DNA of 32,802 nt, from positions 1-32,802 of the forward strand of contig NZ_AP025462.1 in NCBI RefSeq assembly GCF_024347315.1, in the 5' to 3' direction. This document shows, piece by piece, positions 1 through 7,081 of this stretch; the stretch's first letter is position 1, and every line of letters begins with the position of its first letter. A program made the position numbers and the translations under genes. Source of the stretch: Vibrio atlanticus. GTDB taxonomy: Bacteria > Pseudomonadota > Gammaproteobacteria > Enterobacterales > Vibrionaceae. The notes beneath the pieces were generated by a model. The model saw only the letters and a program-made list of their open reading frames with translations, did not search any database and had not been told where the DNA came from.

Positions 1-143
1 ATGAGTTTGGATTGCATTGTGGATGTTAAACGTGAAGCTGGATGAAAGATGGTAGCTCTTGAAAATAGAATGGATGAGATGAACCGGTTCTTACGGTCCT
101 CTTCATTAATAACCGTCAAACTAGAGCTAGATGTTGAAGCCAT
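1..143 (-). CDS. Replication initiator protein, N-terminal part (gene crosses the window ends)
   Basis: This is the 5' part of the initiator gene whose remainder lies at 31920..32802. Reading down from the ATG at 143..141 there is no stop codon. The last two bases (positions 2-1) complete an ATC codon with base 32802, and the frame continues into the ORF at the right end. The joined ORF is 1026 nt (341 aa plus stop). The start at 143 is preceded by TTAGGTAATGATC, whose AGG gives a modest ribosome-binding site. A stop codon at 155..153 limits any longer start. The ATG at 17..15 is an alternative start but has no visible Shine-Dalgarno. The joining assumes a circular molecule. The exact frame match and the iterons just upstream make that likely. 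Confidence 0.82.
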   Translation of the reverse strand, partial: MASTSSSSLTVINEEDRKNRFISSILFSRATIFHPASRLTSTMQSKL

Positions 144-205
144 GATCATTACCTAATAATGCGATAGTATTATTTTAACAGATAGTCGTCATTAACTCAC
201 TCTGT

Positions 206-565
206 TCGGTAGATATCTATACTGGATCGGTAAATATCTATACTTGCTCACATAAAATAACTATAAAATTCGGTAAATAATCACTATCTTCGGTAAATGT
301 CTAGTTATGTGATGAAGATCTTCCATGAGGCCTAAGGAAGCTGATTAACGCTATTTAAGGTTATATAATTGGTTTTTATTTATAGTTGATCTACGAACTA
401 TGCCGATCATGATCATTCTATCTTTAAGATCGGTAAATGTTCATATTAAACTTATTCAGTTCGGTAAATGTTTACATGATTGATCGTTAAATATTGATAT
501 TTTATCGGTAGATGTTCATATTAAATCGGTAACTATTTATATGATTTCGGTTGATGTTGATGCTT
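206..565 (+). repeat. Iteron array, ten copies of a ~19-bp repeat
   Basis: Copies begin with TCGGTAAATG-like sequence at 206, 227, 270, 290, 430, 461, 484, 505, 526 and 547, all in one orientation. The consensus is about TCGGTAAATGTTTATATGA. Variants include TCGGTAGATATCTATAC (206), TCGTTAAATATTGATATT (484) and TCGGTTGATGTTGATGC (547). The last four copies are spaced exactly 21 bp apart, and the first pair is also 21 bp apart, so binding sites fall on one helix face. There are two clusters, 206-308 and 430-565, separated by 120 bp. Copies 2, 5 and 7 start inside or next to a GATC. Such arrays bind the plasmid's own initiator and control copy number in iteron plasmids. Confidence 0.9.
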
Positions 566-566
566 T

Positions 567-704
567 TAACACCTATCTAAGAAACTAGAACCTTAAGGAT
601 CTAGTTTCTTAGATAATACCAACTTCACTGAGGTTCAGCCGGTGACTTAACAGGTAACCCCAAATCTCTAGAGAGCTTTGATGTTACCTGTTAAGTAGGT
701 GTTA
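567..704. repeat. Nested inverted repeats enclosing the palindrome
   Basis: TTAACACCTA (567-576) is the exact inverse of TAGGTGTTAA (695-704). Within it, ACTTAACAGGTAAC (645-658) is the exact inverse of GTTACCTGTTAAGT (683-696), with a 24-nt spacer. Together with the 574-615 palindrome these form three overlapping symmetries in 138 bp next to the iterons. This may be a resolution site, a bidirectional terminator or an origin accessory structure. Confidence 0.75.
574..615. repeat. 42-bp near-perfect palindrome
   Basis: The arms are TATCTAAGAAACTAGA (574-589) and its exact complement TCTAGTTTCTTAGATA (600-615). The centre CCTTAAGG (591-598) is itself palindromic, so only the pair at 590/599 mismatches. 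It sits 9 bp after the last iteron. Possible roles are a cruciform, a dimeric-protein binding site, a recombinase site or a replication terminus/primer site. The sequence alone does not decide. Confidence 0.85.
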
Positions 705-720
705 ATACACTAACATCTAA

Positions 721-1207
721 CCTTAAAATTACTTTATGTTTGTCACTAATTTCATGTAATTGATATGTTTATCTTCATTAATCTATGGATTTCTGATCGC
801 TTGATTTCTCATTTTTTTCTTATTTGATCCAATAACTTTTTATTGTGTTCCTGCATTTTAGGGTCTTACTACCCTGATCGTTGCGGGTGTTCGCCAGCGA
901 TATAAAATAAGTGGGTGGAGCTAAGTTCTAAGGCTTGGTAAAAGAAATAGTAAGTGACAGTGTCATAGTGTCTAGACGGGGACACGCTAAATCTAGGTTC
1001 ATGGATTTAGATACAAACAAGCTCTCAGTGATGAATTCGCTAGATAAGAAGATTGATAAAGTGGTACACAAACTTATTTAGAAAGGGGAAAGAGTGACGT
1101 CTTGACCTGCAATGGTGTGGCGAGCCAAGCGACTATGCCCAGCCCTAATTAATCTGTCGTATAAATACGCGCTTGATGAAGTATGAGACTGAAAAGCCAA
1201 CAATAAA
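721..1207. other. Non-coding stretch with small hairpins and one minute ORF
   Basis: No convincing gene is present. Several short dyads are visible: AGGGT/ACCCT (860-864/871-875), a GTGTC/GACAC stem (968-972/981-985) and a TGACAgTGTCA palindrome near 954-964. A 26-codon ORF at 1001..1081 (+) begins ATGGATTTAGAT and has only a weak Shine-Dalgarno (CTAGG 4-5 nt upstream). It is too short to call. A regulatory RNA is possible but not demonstrated. Confidence 0.4.
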
Positions 1208-1444
1208 ATGAAAGATGGTCTTTGGTTGATGTTAACGTTTTTATGTTGCATCACCCAGCCCGTCATAAGAATTCTATTGCTTGTCATAAATGTGAACGAA
1301 ATAAATGACCGTATTATCCGTGCATATGGTTGTTGGGTTGTTGTTATCTCTCTTGCCTTTGTTGTTTACCCCTATGTTTCACATGAAAATTTTTTTCGTT
1401 GCGCGGTTTTTACAGCAGTTCTTCGTTCGATACTTTACTTTTGA
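1208..1444 (+). CDS. Small hydrophobic membrane protein, unknown
   Basis: The 78-aa ORF has two hydrophobic segments, about residues 5-27 and 42-58, separated by a polar stretch (VNEINDRIIRAYG). It has no recognised family. It is the first ORF in a plus-strand run leading to an ATPase, an exported protein and a membrane hydrolase. The placement of a small membrane protein before an ATPase resembles filamentous phage layouts, but no coat-protein sequence features can be seen. There is no good Shine-Dalgarno before the ATG, so both start and reality are uncertain. Confidence 0.4.
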   Translation: MKDGLWLMLTFLCCITQPVIRILLLVINVNEINDRIIRAYGCWVVVISLAFVVYPYVSHENFFRCAVFTAVLRSILYF

Positions 1445-1559
1445 TATTGCTAATAAACATGTCAATTACATGGAGTTTTGAACAGGCTCGAAATGAGCTA
1501 ATTGGTTTTTTCAGTTTCTAATACGGTGACTTATTCTGGGTAAGTAAGGACGGAATAGA

Positions 1560-2282
1560 ATGCGATTTTTGAAACTCAGAACTGATCATAAACGAGTGCG
1601 AAGAGATGGAACACGTTATGTGACACCATTGATTGTTGATACACCAAGACGCTTTGCGCCAAGTCGTGATCGTAAAGAAACCAGCTTGCGCCGGAAGGAG
1701 TGTCAGCTAATTACTGGAGCGCATGATTCAGGTAAAAGCCGCTGGCTCATGCGTTTAAAGGATAGCCGACACGAAATCTGGGGGAAAAAACCGCAACCTA
1801 TTTTACTTGAGGGGCTGATGCCTTTATCAAGTTGGGTGGAGGTGAAAGGCATTGCAAAATGGTACCAAGACAAAGAAGTGCAATCAGAAGATTATACGCC
1901 CTGGGGGAAGCTCAATTTGCAGCTTAAGGCGGATCTCTTAGCTGATTACCTTCTTGACACCCAAGCCTTACTTTTTATTGATGATGCGCATAAGCTGACT
2001 GGCCGGAAAGCACAAATAGCACGTAAATGTTTACTGTCTTCCAAAGTTTGGTTAATGGCATCAAGCGAGGAAGGACGGCTTCCTCCTTCTTTTCGGCCTA
2101 TCGTAGAGCGCCGTTCTCCACAGCGAATTAACTTAGAGAGTGATGTAAGTTACGACACGACCAAAGCCTTGATTTGGTTCATGGTGGCGATGTGTGTTGT
2201 GGCCGGTGCTTGGGAAGCCGGCGCTGTAATCGGTGGTCTGCAGATGTTAGGTACTGGAAGAAGGTCGACACGTGCTGATTAA
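1560..2282 (+). CDS. Membrane-anchored AAA-type ATPase
   Basis: The protein has 240 aa. A P-loop GAHDSGKS is at residues 53-60, a Walker B LLFIDD at 137-142, and an LMASS sensor-like strand near 165-169. A C-terminal transmembrane helix spans about 202-225. The N-terminus is strongly basic (RTDHKRVRRDG). An ATPase ending in one membrane helix recalls Zot/pI-type assembly ATPases, but those carry a long periplasmic tail in the same chain. Here the next gene encodes a separate exported protein that overlaps this one by 11 bp, so the pair may work as a split version. That is inference. The ATG follows AAGGACGGAATAGA, a usable ribosome-binding site. Confidence 0.8.
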   Translation: MRFLKLRTDHKRVRRDGTRYVTPLIVDTPRRFAPSRDRKETSLRRKECQLITGAHDSGKSRWLMRLKDSRHEIWGKKPQPILLEGLMPLSSWVEVKGIAKWYQDKEVQSEDYTPWGKLNLQLKADLLADYLLDTQALLFIDDAHKLTGRKAQIARKCLLSSKVWLMASSEEGRLPPSFRPIVERRSPQRINLESDVSYDTTKALIWFMVAMCVVAGAWEAGAVIGGLQMLGTGRRSTRAD

Positions 2283-3021
2283 TGCTTTCCTTATATGGAT
2301 TAGTTTATGCGCGTTCAGTGCCGCCTACGCCAATGACTGGGGGATTAATGTGCCTTGGGAAGAGGCTGAGGTGCTGCCGCCAGAAATCAAACCCTACGAG
2401 CTCCCTACTTTAAAAGGCCAAGCTCCCCACTATAACGTCCCAACCCCAGCCCTCACGCCTGCACCAAAAGTGGATCCGGATGCGATTTTTAATACCGTGC
2501 TCAAGTGCTACCCAGAAAAGAGTAAATTCAAACTCGATCTAAACTTAGTTGCGGGTATGAAATCCAACATTGATGAATATGACTCAGAAGGTTGGCCTGA
2601 GATCACCGAGCATTACATCGGGATTGTCGGCAAGATGCCGCTTTATTCAACGACCGAACAATCTCGGGAACGCCAATGGGAATACCAACGTCGCACCGCC
2701 ACTGCTGCCTCTGTAGCAAGCTTTACTCAATCCTTAGCCGATAGAAACTATGCCTATCGCTTAATGGGGCTTTATCTTTCTTTGGAGGCTAGAGCACAAC
2801 TGAGAGTAAAAAAAGGGGTAGCGAACGTATCAGAACAAGTCGCTTTGCTTGAAAAAGTGGCTTCTTCTCATCGAGATGTCTTGGCGCATGAGGCCAAAAT
2901 TGTTGAGCATCGTTTAGCTTTGGTGGCGATGTGTGAAGCTACGTATACCGACCAGATGAACCGCTATCTTCAAAAACTCGCTTTCCTTCCACGCCCTACT
3001 TTCGATATCCAATCACAATGA
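2272..3021 (+). CDS. Exported protein of unknown function, partner of the upstream ATPase
   Basis: The protein has 249 aa and starts at a GTG (2272) that overlaps the end of the ATPase gene. AAGAAGG is placed 7 nt upstream of the GTG, suggesting translational coupling. Residues 1-20 form a signal peptide ending near AAYAND. A proline-rich linker follows (about residues 34-68, with repeated PTP/PAP). A helical region lies at about 130-240, with potential coiled coil around 180-215. Two Cys remain in the mature part (KCYPEK and AMCEAT), which could form a disulphide. It probably works in the periplasm. I do not recognise the family. Confidence 0.75.
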   Translation: MLINAFLIWISLCAFSAAYANDWGINVPWEEAEVLPPEIKPYELPTLKGQAPHYNVPTPALTPAPKVDPDAIFNTVLKCYPEKSKFKLDLNLVAGMKSNIDEYDSEGWPEITEHYIGIVGKMPLYSTTEQSRERQWEYQRRTATAASVASFTQSLADRNYAYRLMGLYLSLEARAQLRVKKGVANVSEQVALLEKVASSHRDVLAHEAKIVEHRLALVAMCEATYTDQMNRYLQKLAFLPRPTFDIQSQ

Positions 3022-3536
3022 AATGGCTCAATCACACCTTGATTGCTGGCGCGATTTGCGCTGTGGTGTCACCACCTCATATCGCTGTTTGTATCGCAGG
3101 TGCAACTGCCCCCGATTGGTTTGAATACGTACTTAAGATTGGCAATCGACATATCAAACATCGAGGCCCCACGCATGTTTTTACGCATTGGTTACTAGCT
3201 GCCCTAGCCTTTACTTTGGTTTGGGATTACCACGGGATTGGGATGGCATTTGCTTGGGGTGGCGTTAGCCATATATTGACAGATGCGATGACAGTATCAG
3301 GTGTGCCTTTTTCGCCCTACAGTGACAGGCGTTTCCATCTCTTTGGAGGGAGATTTCGAACCGGTGACCCTATCGAATATGCCATTTCAGCGGGGGTTGT
3401 GGTGGTGTGCATTGCCTTATCCCACCTTACTGGTAGTACTGGCTTTGCCCCTTTCTTTTTCAACTGGGGTGGCATGTACCAAGAAGGTGTGATTGATGCG
3501 CTTGAGTGGAAAATGAATCGATTTAGGTTGATTTGA
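3018..3536 (+). CDS. YdjM/DUF457-like membrane-bound metal-dependent hydrolase
   Basis: The protein has 172 aa and overlaps the preceding stop by ATGA (3018-3021). Family signatures are an early DW after a hydrophobic start (ATAPDWFEYV), HRGPTHVFTHW at about 53-63, and HILTDAMTVSGVPFSPYS followed by a GDPIEY motif. These His/Asp clusters are the presumed metal ligands. Several hydrophobic helices fit the inner-membrane YdjM/YbcI family. The biochemical substrate of that family is not established. The operon context suggests it acts with the ATPase and exported protein at the envelope. Confidence 0.85.
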   Translation: MKWLNHTLIAGAICAVVSPPHIAVCIAGATAPDWFEYVLKIGNRHIKHRGPTHVFTHWLLAALAFTLVWDYHGIGMAFAWGGVSHILTDAMTVSGVPFSPYSDRRFHLFGGRFRTGDPIEYAISAGVVVVCIALSHLTGSTGFAPFFFNWGGMYQEGVIDALEWKMNRFRLI

Positions 3537-3624
3537 TTGTTGGGGGGCGGCAATAATCTGTCAATATTCAGGCTGAATAATCACAAGTTGTTTGAATTTA
3601 ACAAACTTAGTTAATTTGTTTTAT

Positions 3625-3663
3625 GAGACTCCCCTAACGAATAGTGCTTTTGCTAGGGGGCTC
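3625..3663. terminator. Possible terminator between convergent genes
   Basis: CCCCTA (3631-3636) pairs with TAGGGG (3654-3659), and flanking GAG/CTC allows some extension. It lies between the end of the plus-strand hydrolase gene and the end of the minus-strand nuclease-like gene. No strong U-tract is present on either strand, so confidence is moderate. Confidence 0.45.
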
Positions 3664-3682
3664 GTTATGAACAATAACTATA

Positions 3683-4672
3683 TTACTTCTCTAAGCGACT
3701 TCCATTCTTTGGTCTCTTGTTCGGATTCTTTAGCTGATCTAGTCTCATTTTATATTCTAGATCTTGTGCTTCTCGATCTGTAAGCACAAAAAGTTGATGT
3801 AAAGAGTCTAAGTTTACGCAGGCATTAATTGCGGCCAGTGCTCCATCAACTGAACTGAACAGTTGCTTATTAGCTATAGTTGTAACGCATCGAATGAAGT
3901 ATGAGCTCATAGGCTCTGAATTGTTCAGAGGGTCACTATCGTTAGGCGGCGTTATACATTTTGTTTCTTTTACTAAAGGAGGAATGGACTTTGGAATGGT
4001 ATCCGAACACTCGAAATAGTAGAGATAAGCATTAGGCACATTGTGCTTTTTTAGCGAGTGAAGTTGAAGACCGTGGGTATTACTATGACTTACATCGATG
4101 CTCATCATTGACGAGCGTTTTGCTTGAACAATAATTGGGAAGTATCGGTTCTTACCATCATAGATATACTCAACAATGAGTACAAAGTCACCACCACTTT
4201 TTGCTTCCAAACCCCTTTGAAGATCAATAAATTGAAGCTTCATTACTTTATCTATTGATATGTTGTTTTGATAGATAAAGTCAGAAAGCACATCAGCATT
4301 CTTTTCGATAGACGTGAGGAGATTTTGTGTATGCGATTCTTCACGGTGCTTGGTCTTTGCCAGTTTCATGCAGCCAAGTTCACTCAATAGAAGAATGTGA
4401 TAAACACTCCATAGACTTGACGAATTAAAGTGCTCCATTTTGACAAGAAGCTCTTTTAAGTACGTTAGAAAGTCAAAGGCTTCAGTAGTATAGTTAGAGT
4501 CTTCTAAAATTCGATCTAAATTATTTTCTATGTTCGTATAATCGTTGTTTGAGAATACCTTTAGCATTCTATTATGGACGTTTTCGTTATTTTCAAGAAA
4601 AGTCTCATAGCTGGTTAACTCTGGCGTATATTTATTTACGTAAAGCTGTTCTAGTGAAGTCCTACTTGTCAT
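3683..4672 (-). CDS. PD-(D/E)xK nuclease-like protein in the parAB operon
   Basis: The protein has 329 aa. The core at residues 156-186 reads E-x5-D (E156, D162) then, after a strand and turn, IIVQAKR (Q183, K185). The order acidic residue, GGDF-type strand, (D/E/Q)xK fits restriction-endonuclease-fold nucleases. It resembles DUF6615-type proteins, which have a GaD strand followed by vQAK. The N-terminal half is helical with no recognised domain. The C-terminus is very basic (KNPNKRPKNGSRLEK). Its ATG overlaps the parB stop by 11 bp, so it is probably translated by coupling and is the third gene of the partition operon. Such a gene is not part of standard parAB operons. Catalysis is inferred from the motif only. 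Confidence 0.6.
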   Translation of the reverse strand: MTSRTSLEQLYVNKYTPELTSYETFLENNENVHNRMLKVFSNNDYTNIENNLDRILEDSNYTTEAFDFLTYLKELLVKMEHFNSSSLWSVYHILLLSELGCMKLAKTKHREESHTQNLLTSIEKNADVLSDFIYQNNISIDKVMKLQFIDLQRGLEAKSGGDFVLIVEYIYDGKNRYFPIIVQAKRSSMMSIDVSHSNTHGLQLHSLKKHNVPNAYLYYFECSDTIPKSIPPLVKETKCITPPNDSDPLNNSEPMSSYFIRCVTTIANKQLFSSVDGALAAINACVNLDSLHQLFVLTDREAQDLEYKMRLDQLKNPNKRPKNGSRLEK

Positions 4673-5747
4673 CTTTATTCACCTTAAGCACTCTAGCTAT
4701 CGCCTCATCTAACTCCTTCTGCACCTCTTTCGATAATCGCCCAAACTCATACGAGAAGTTACGGCCTTTCACTTTCTTACGAGCAAACATACCCTTGCTG
4801 TCGAACTGGGCGAGGGGAGTGACTTCTGCCTTCCCTGATTCTTGTTTCGCTTCAGCGACTTTTATCTCAGATTTTATAACGGCGACAATCGCGTCTTTCT
4901 GGTCTTTTACTGAATATTCAGCCTGAATATTGACAAGTTTTTTGTCGATTGTCTTAAGGAAATTCGTTAGCGCTTTTTTGTCTTCGCACACCTTCATAAC
5001 TTTGGCTAACAAAGTGTAATCCGGGTGGGATAGAGCATTTGAATCTGGGAAGAGCTGTATAAGTTTTTCATCAACGCCAGCGGCTTTTACCGCTTTACTG
5101 ACTCCGGCTTGGCTCAACCCGACGCGTTGGGCGATTTCCGCTTGGGTGATGTCACTGTTGGCCTTTTGGATTGCGACACACTGAAGGCCAATCTCACGCA
5201 AGTTATGCTCTTTCGCGGTTTGTAGCTGCTTGGCTAATGCTTTGGCATCTGCCGTTGAAATGTCATCTTGAGTGACAAGGATACGGAAGCTTGCAACTTT
5301 GCCCGCTTGGAGTAAGAACCAAGCACGACGACGAGAGCCATCGAGGACATCAACATTGCCTTCTGGCGTCTGACGGCCAACCGCAGGGTAGAACTGTTGG
5401 AACTCTAGCGAGTTTAAATCTTCTAAAGATTCTTTGGTCAACAGTGACTGATCACGACCATTCACATCAAAGGTCACAACGGTTTCATCACGCACTTGTG
5501 CATATGACATCGTCACTTCGTTGAACGTCGCCGATGAACCTGACGCGAGCTGCCAAACCACACTTTTTCCTACCGACTCTACGCCAAATTGTTTCTGCAA
5601 ATATTCAGATGGACTTTGCCCAGATTTCTCTAGCTCAGAAGACAGTTGCTTTGTGAGTGACTCGACATTTGCCTTTGCTGCAGAAGCTTGAGCTTGTTGT
5701 GAACCTGGTGCATTACCTAAAGGGCTTCCGCCACGTTTTTTCGCCAT
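4662..5747 (-). CDS. parB: ParB-family partition protein, centromere binding
   Basis: The protein has 361 aa. The ParB/Spo0J N-terminal domain contains DGSRRRAW at 136-143, the variant of the CTPase box (GERRxRA in chromosomal ParBs) found in P1-type and Vibrio chromosome-2-type ParB. A helix-turn-helix lies at about 201-222 (ITQAEIAQRVGLSQAGVSKAV). A C-terminal basic and helical region should dimerise and bind DNA. The N-terminal 30 residues (Ala/Gln/Ser-rich, basic) would contact ParA. Its start codon abuts the parA stop at 5747. The parS site could not be identified by eye. Confidence 0.95.
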   Translation of the reverse strand: MAKKRGGSPLGNAPGSQQAQASAAKANVESLTKQLSSELEKSGQSPSEYLQKQFGVESVGKSVVWQLASGSSATFNEVTMSYAQVRDETVVTFDVNGRDQSLLTKESLEDLNSLEFQQFYPAVGRQTPEGNVDVLDGSRRRAWFLLQAGKVASFRILVTQDDISTADAKALAKQLQTAKEHNLREIGLQCVAIQKANSDITQAEIAQRVGLSQAGVSKAVKAAGVDEKLIQLFPDSNALSHPDYTLLAKVMKVCEDKKALTNFLKTIDKKLVNIQAEYSVKDQKDAIVAVIKSEIKVAEAKQESGKAEVTPLAQFDSKGMFARKKVKGRNFSYEFGRLSKEVQKELDEAIARVLKVNKDDK

Positions 5748-6946
5748 TACTTGTTCTCCTGTTCACGCCAAACATTAACGATGTCACGCAGGATCTGGCT
5801 GGTTACTTCATAGCTATTTTGCTGCGCCGACTGGAACGTTGCTTTGCTTTTCGGGTATTCACTTTTCGACATGTCAAACACCGTCGAAAGTAGGGAAGAT
5901 GATTGACGAATGGCTTCGCTATGCTTGAACTCTTTTGAATACAGGTAAGGTGCGAAGTGGTCGTAAAGGCTGTTCATTAGCTCGGTAGTGGTCGAGCTAT
6001 CACGATGGTTGGTGAGCAATATCTTCATGAAGTTATAGCCTTCATGATTGGCGTTCTCTAGCAGTGCCCACACCTGTGGAATGTAGCTAAAGTACGAGCA
6101 TGTCGCATCGATGTCGTTTTCGGTGATCGATAAAGGGAAGACCACGCTGGTTGCTGCAAAGTAGGCATTAAATGTCGCGTATCCCAATGACGGAGGCGTA
6201 TCGATAATGAGGATATCAAATTGATCTTTTACGCTATCGATGATGTCACTTAAAAGAGAGTAGGGGGAGGCGAGTTTATGGCTGAATACCTGCTCATGAA
6301 ACCAACCTTCCATTGCTCGGTCACTTTGCGCTGCAGGCAAAATTCGTAGGTTAGGGATCGTCGTAGGCAGAAAGGCATCATTGTAGACTTGCTTTAAGGT
6401 TTCCCCTTCATCAAGCTCAAATTGTCCCATCATTAAGTCGCCGACTGACAGCTCACCTTCTTGCTCAGCTTCTGGCGCATAATACATTGAAAGGGTGGCT
6501 TGGCCATCCATATCAATTAAGCCAATGCGGTATTCTTGGTGAAACTCAGTAGCTAAACCTGATGCGATTGTCGCGGCAGAAACGGTTTTACCCACACCGC
6601 CTTTTTGGTTTTGGATCACCAGAACCTGAGTATCTTGCTTTTCTGAACGCTCAAACTTTGGTTCTTTACGCAGATTTTCGGGTAACAAATCACGCACACG
6701 ATACATTTCAGAGATATCTATCGACCACTGTGAATCTTCATGACGACGAGGGTCGATATTTGCTGCACCGACGTATTTATCCAGCGTTTTGGCATCAATT
6801 CCAAGATAAGCCGAGGCTTCCGCACGGGTAAAGTTGCGCAGCTCTTTGCGGTGATTCGCGAGTAACCGCAAGTTACGGCGTTTAATGTAGTCATCCGCAC
6901 CTTGTTTAAGGTGCTGAAAATCTTGAGTAGTGTGTGTGGTGTCCAT
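5747..6946 (-). CDS. parA: ParA-family partition ATPase (type Ia)
   Basis: The protein has 399 aa from the ATG at 6946, chosen because AAGGGGG lies just upstream. An in-frame ATG at 7003 would add 19 residues without a site. An N-terminal region with helix-turn-helix-like features (FTRAEASAYLGIDAKTLDKYV) precedes the ATPase. The deviant Walker A is KGGVGKT at 115-121, the switch region is IDMDGQAT, and Walker B is ILIIDTPPSLG. This N-terminal extension is typical of P1/F-type ParA, which represses its own operon. With ParB and parS it distributes plasmid copies over the nucleoid. Confidence 0.95.
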   Translation of the reverse strand: MDTTHTTQDFQHLKQGADDYIKRRNLRLLANHRKELRNFTRAEASAYLGIDAKTLDKYVGAANIDPRRHEDSQWSIDISEMYRVRDLLPENLRKEPKFERSEKQDTQVLVIQNQKGGVGKTVSAATIASGLATEFHQEYRIGLIDMDGQATLSMYYAPEAEQEGELSVGDLMMGQFELDEGETLKQVYNDAFLPTTIPNLRILPAAQSDRAMEGWFHEQVFSHKLASPYSLLSDIIDSVKDQFDILIIDTPPSLGYATFNAYFAATSVVFPLSITENDIDATCSYFSYIPQVWALLENANHEGYNFMKILLTNHRDSSTTTELMNSLYDHFAPYLYSKEFKHSEAIRQSSSLLSTVFDMSKSEYPKSKATFQSAQQNSYEVTSQILRDIVNVWREQENK

Positions 6947-6973
6947 TTCTGCCCCCTTGTAGGAATGATAAAT

Positions 6974-7003
6974 AGTATATACCTTGATTTTAAAGGGTGG
7001 CAA
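6974..7003 (-). promoter_or_regulatory. Probable parAB promoter with short palindrome
   Basis: On the minus strand TTGCCA (7003-6998) and TATACT (6979-6974) are separated by 18 bp, a good sigma-70 arrangement 28 bp before the parA ATG. The -10 overlaps the palindrome GTATATAC (6975-6982), a plausible ParA or ParB autorepression site. Confidence 0.55.
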
Positions 7004-7081
7004 TAAAATTTGATGGATGATATTGGTTTGATGGGTATAATTGACTAAAGATAGAACTATTGACGAAATGAGAACAGATAA

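Larger units (their letters stand above)
144..720. other. Probable plasmid replication origin region
   Basis: No gene lies here. The stretch is AT-rich and sits immediately upstream of the minus-strand initiator gene, the usual place for an iteron-type origin. It holds ten iterons (206-565), nine GATC Dam sites between 144 and 601 (at 144, 225, 317, 388, 405, 411, 428, 482, 598), a 42-bp palindrome (574-615) and a further inverted repeat (645-696). Roughly two GATC sites would be expected by chance in 458 bp. No perfect DnaA box was found by eye. The origin role is inferred from this arrangement. Confidence 0.78.

Noticed and set aside
206..565. CRISPR array
   Set aside because: The repeats are short, variable, only 20-23 bp apart in the clusters, and lack unique spacers or cas genes. 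Iterons explain them better.
880..900. tRNA-like T-arm (GCGGGTGTTCGCCAGCG)
   Set aside because: No acceptor stem, D-arm or anticodon arm can be built around it.
1078..1287. 69-codon minus-strand ORF opposite the small membrane protein
   Set aside because: No start signal, and opposite to the direction of the neighbouring gene run. Neither strand is certain, but the plus-strand membrane ORF fits the context better.
1208..2282. Filamentous prophage (Zot region)
   Set aside because: Apart from the ATPase with a membrane helix, no phage coat, replication or adsorption gene is seen, and the downstream genes are not phage-like.
7009..7034. Two TTTGATGG direct repeats as parS
   Set aside because: Two short direct copies in an AT-rich promoter region are not enough. 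They lack the dyad expected for a ParB site.
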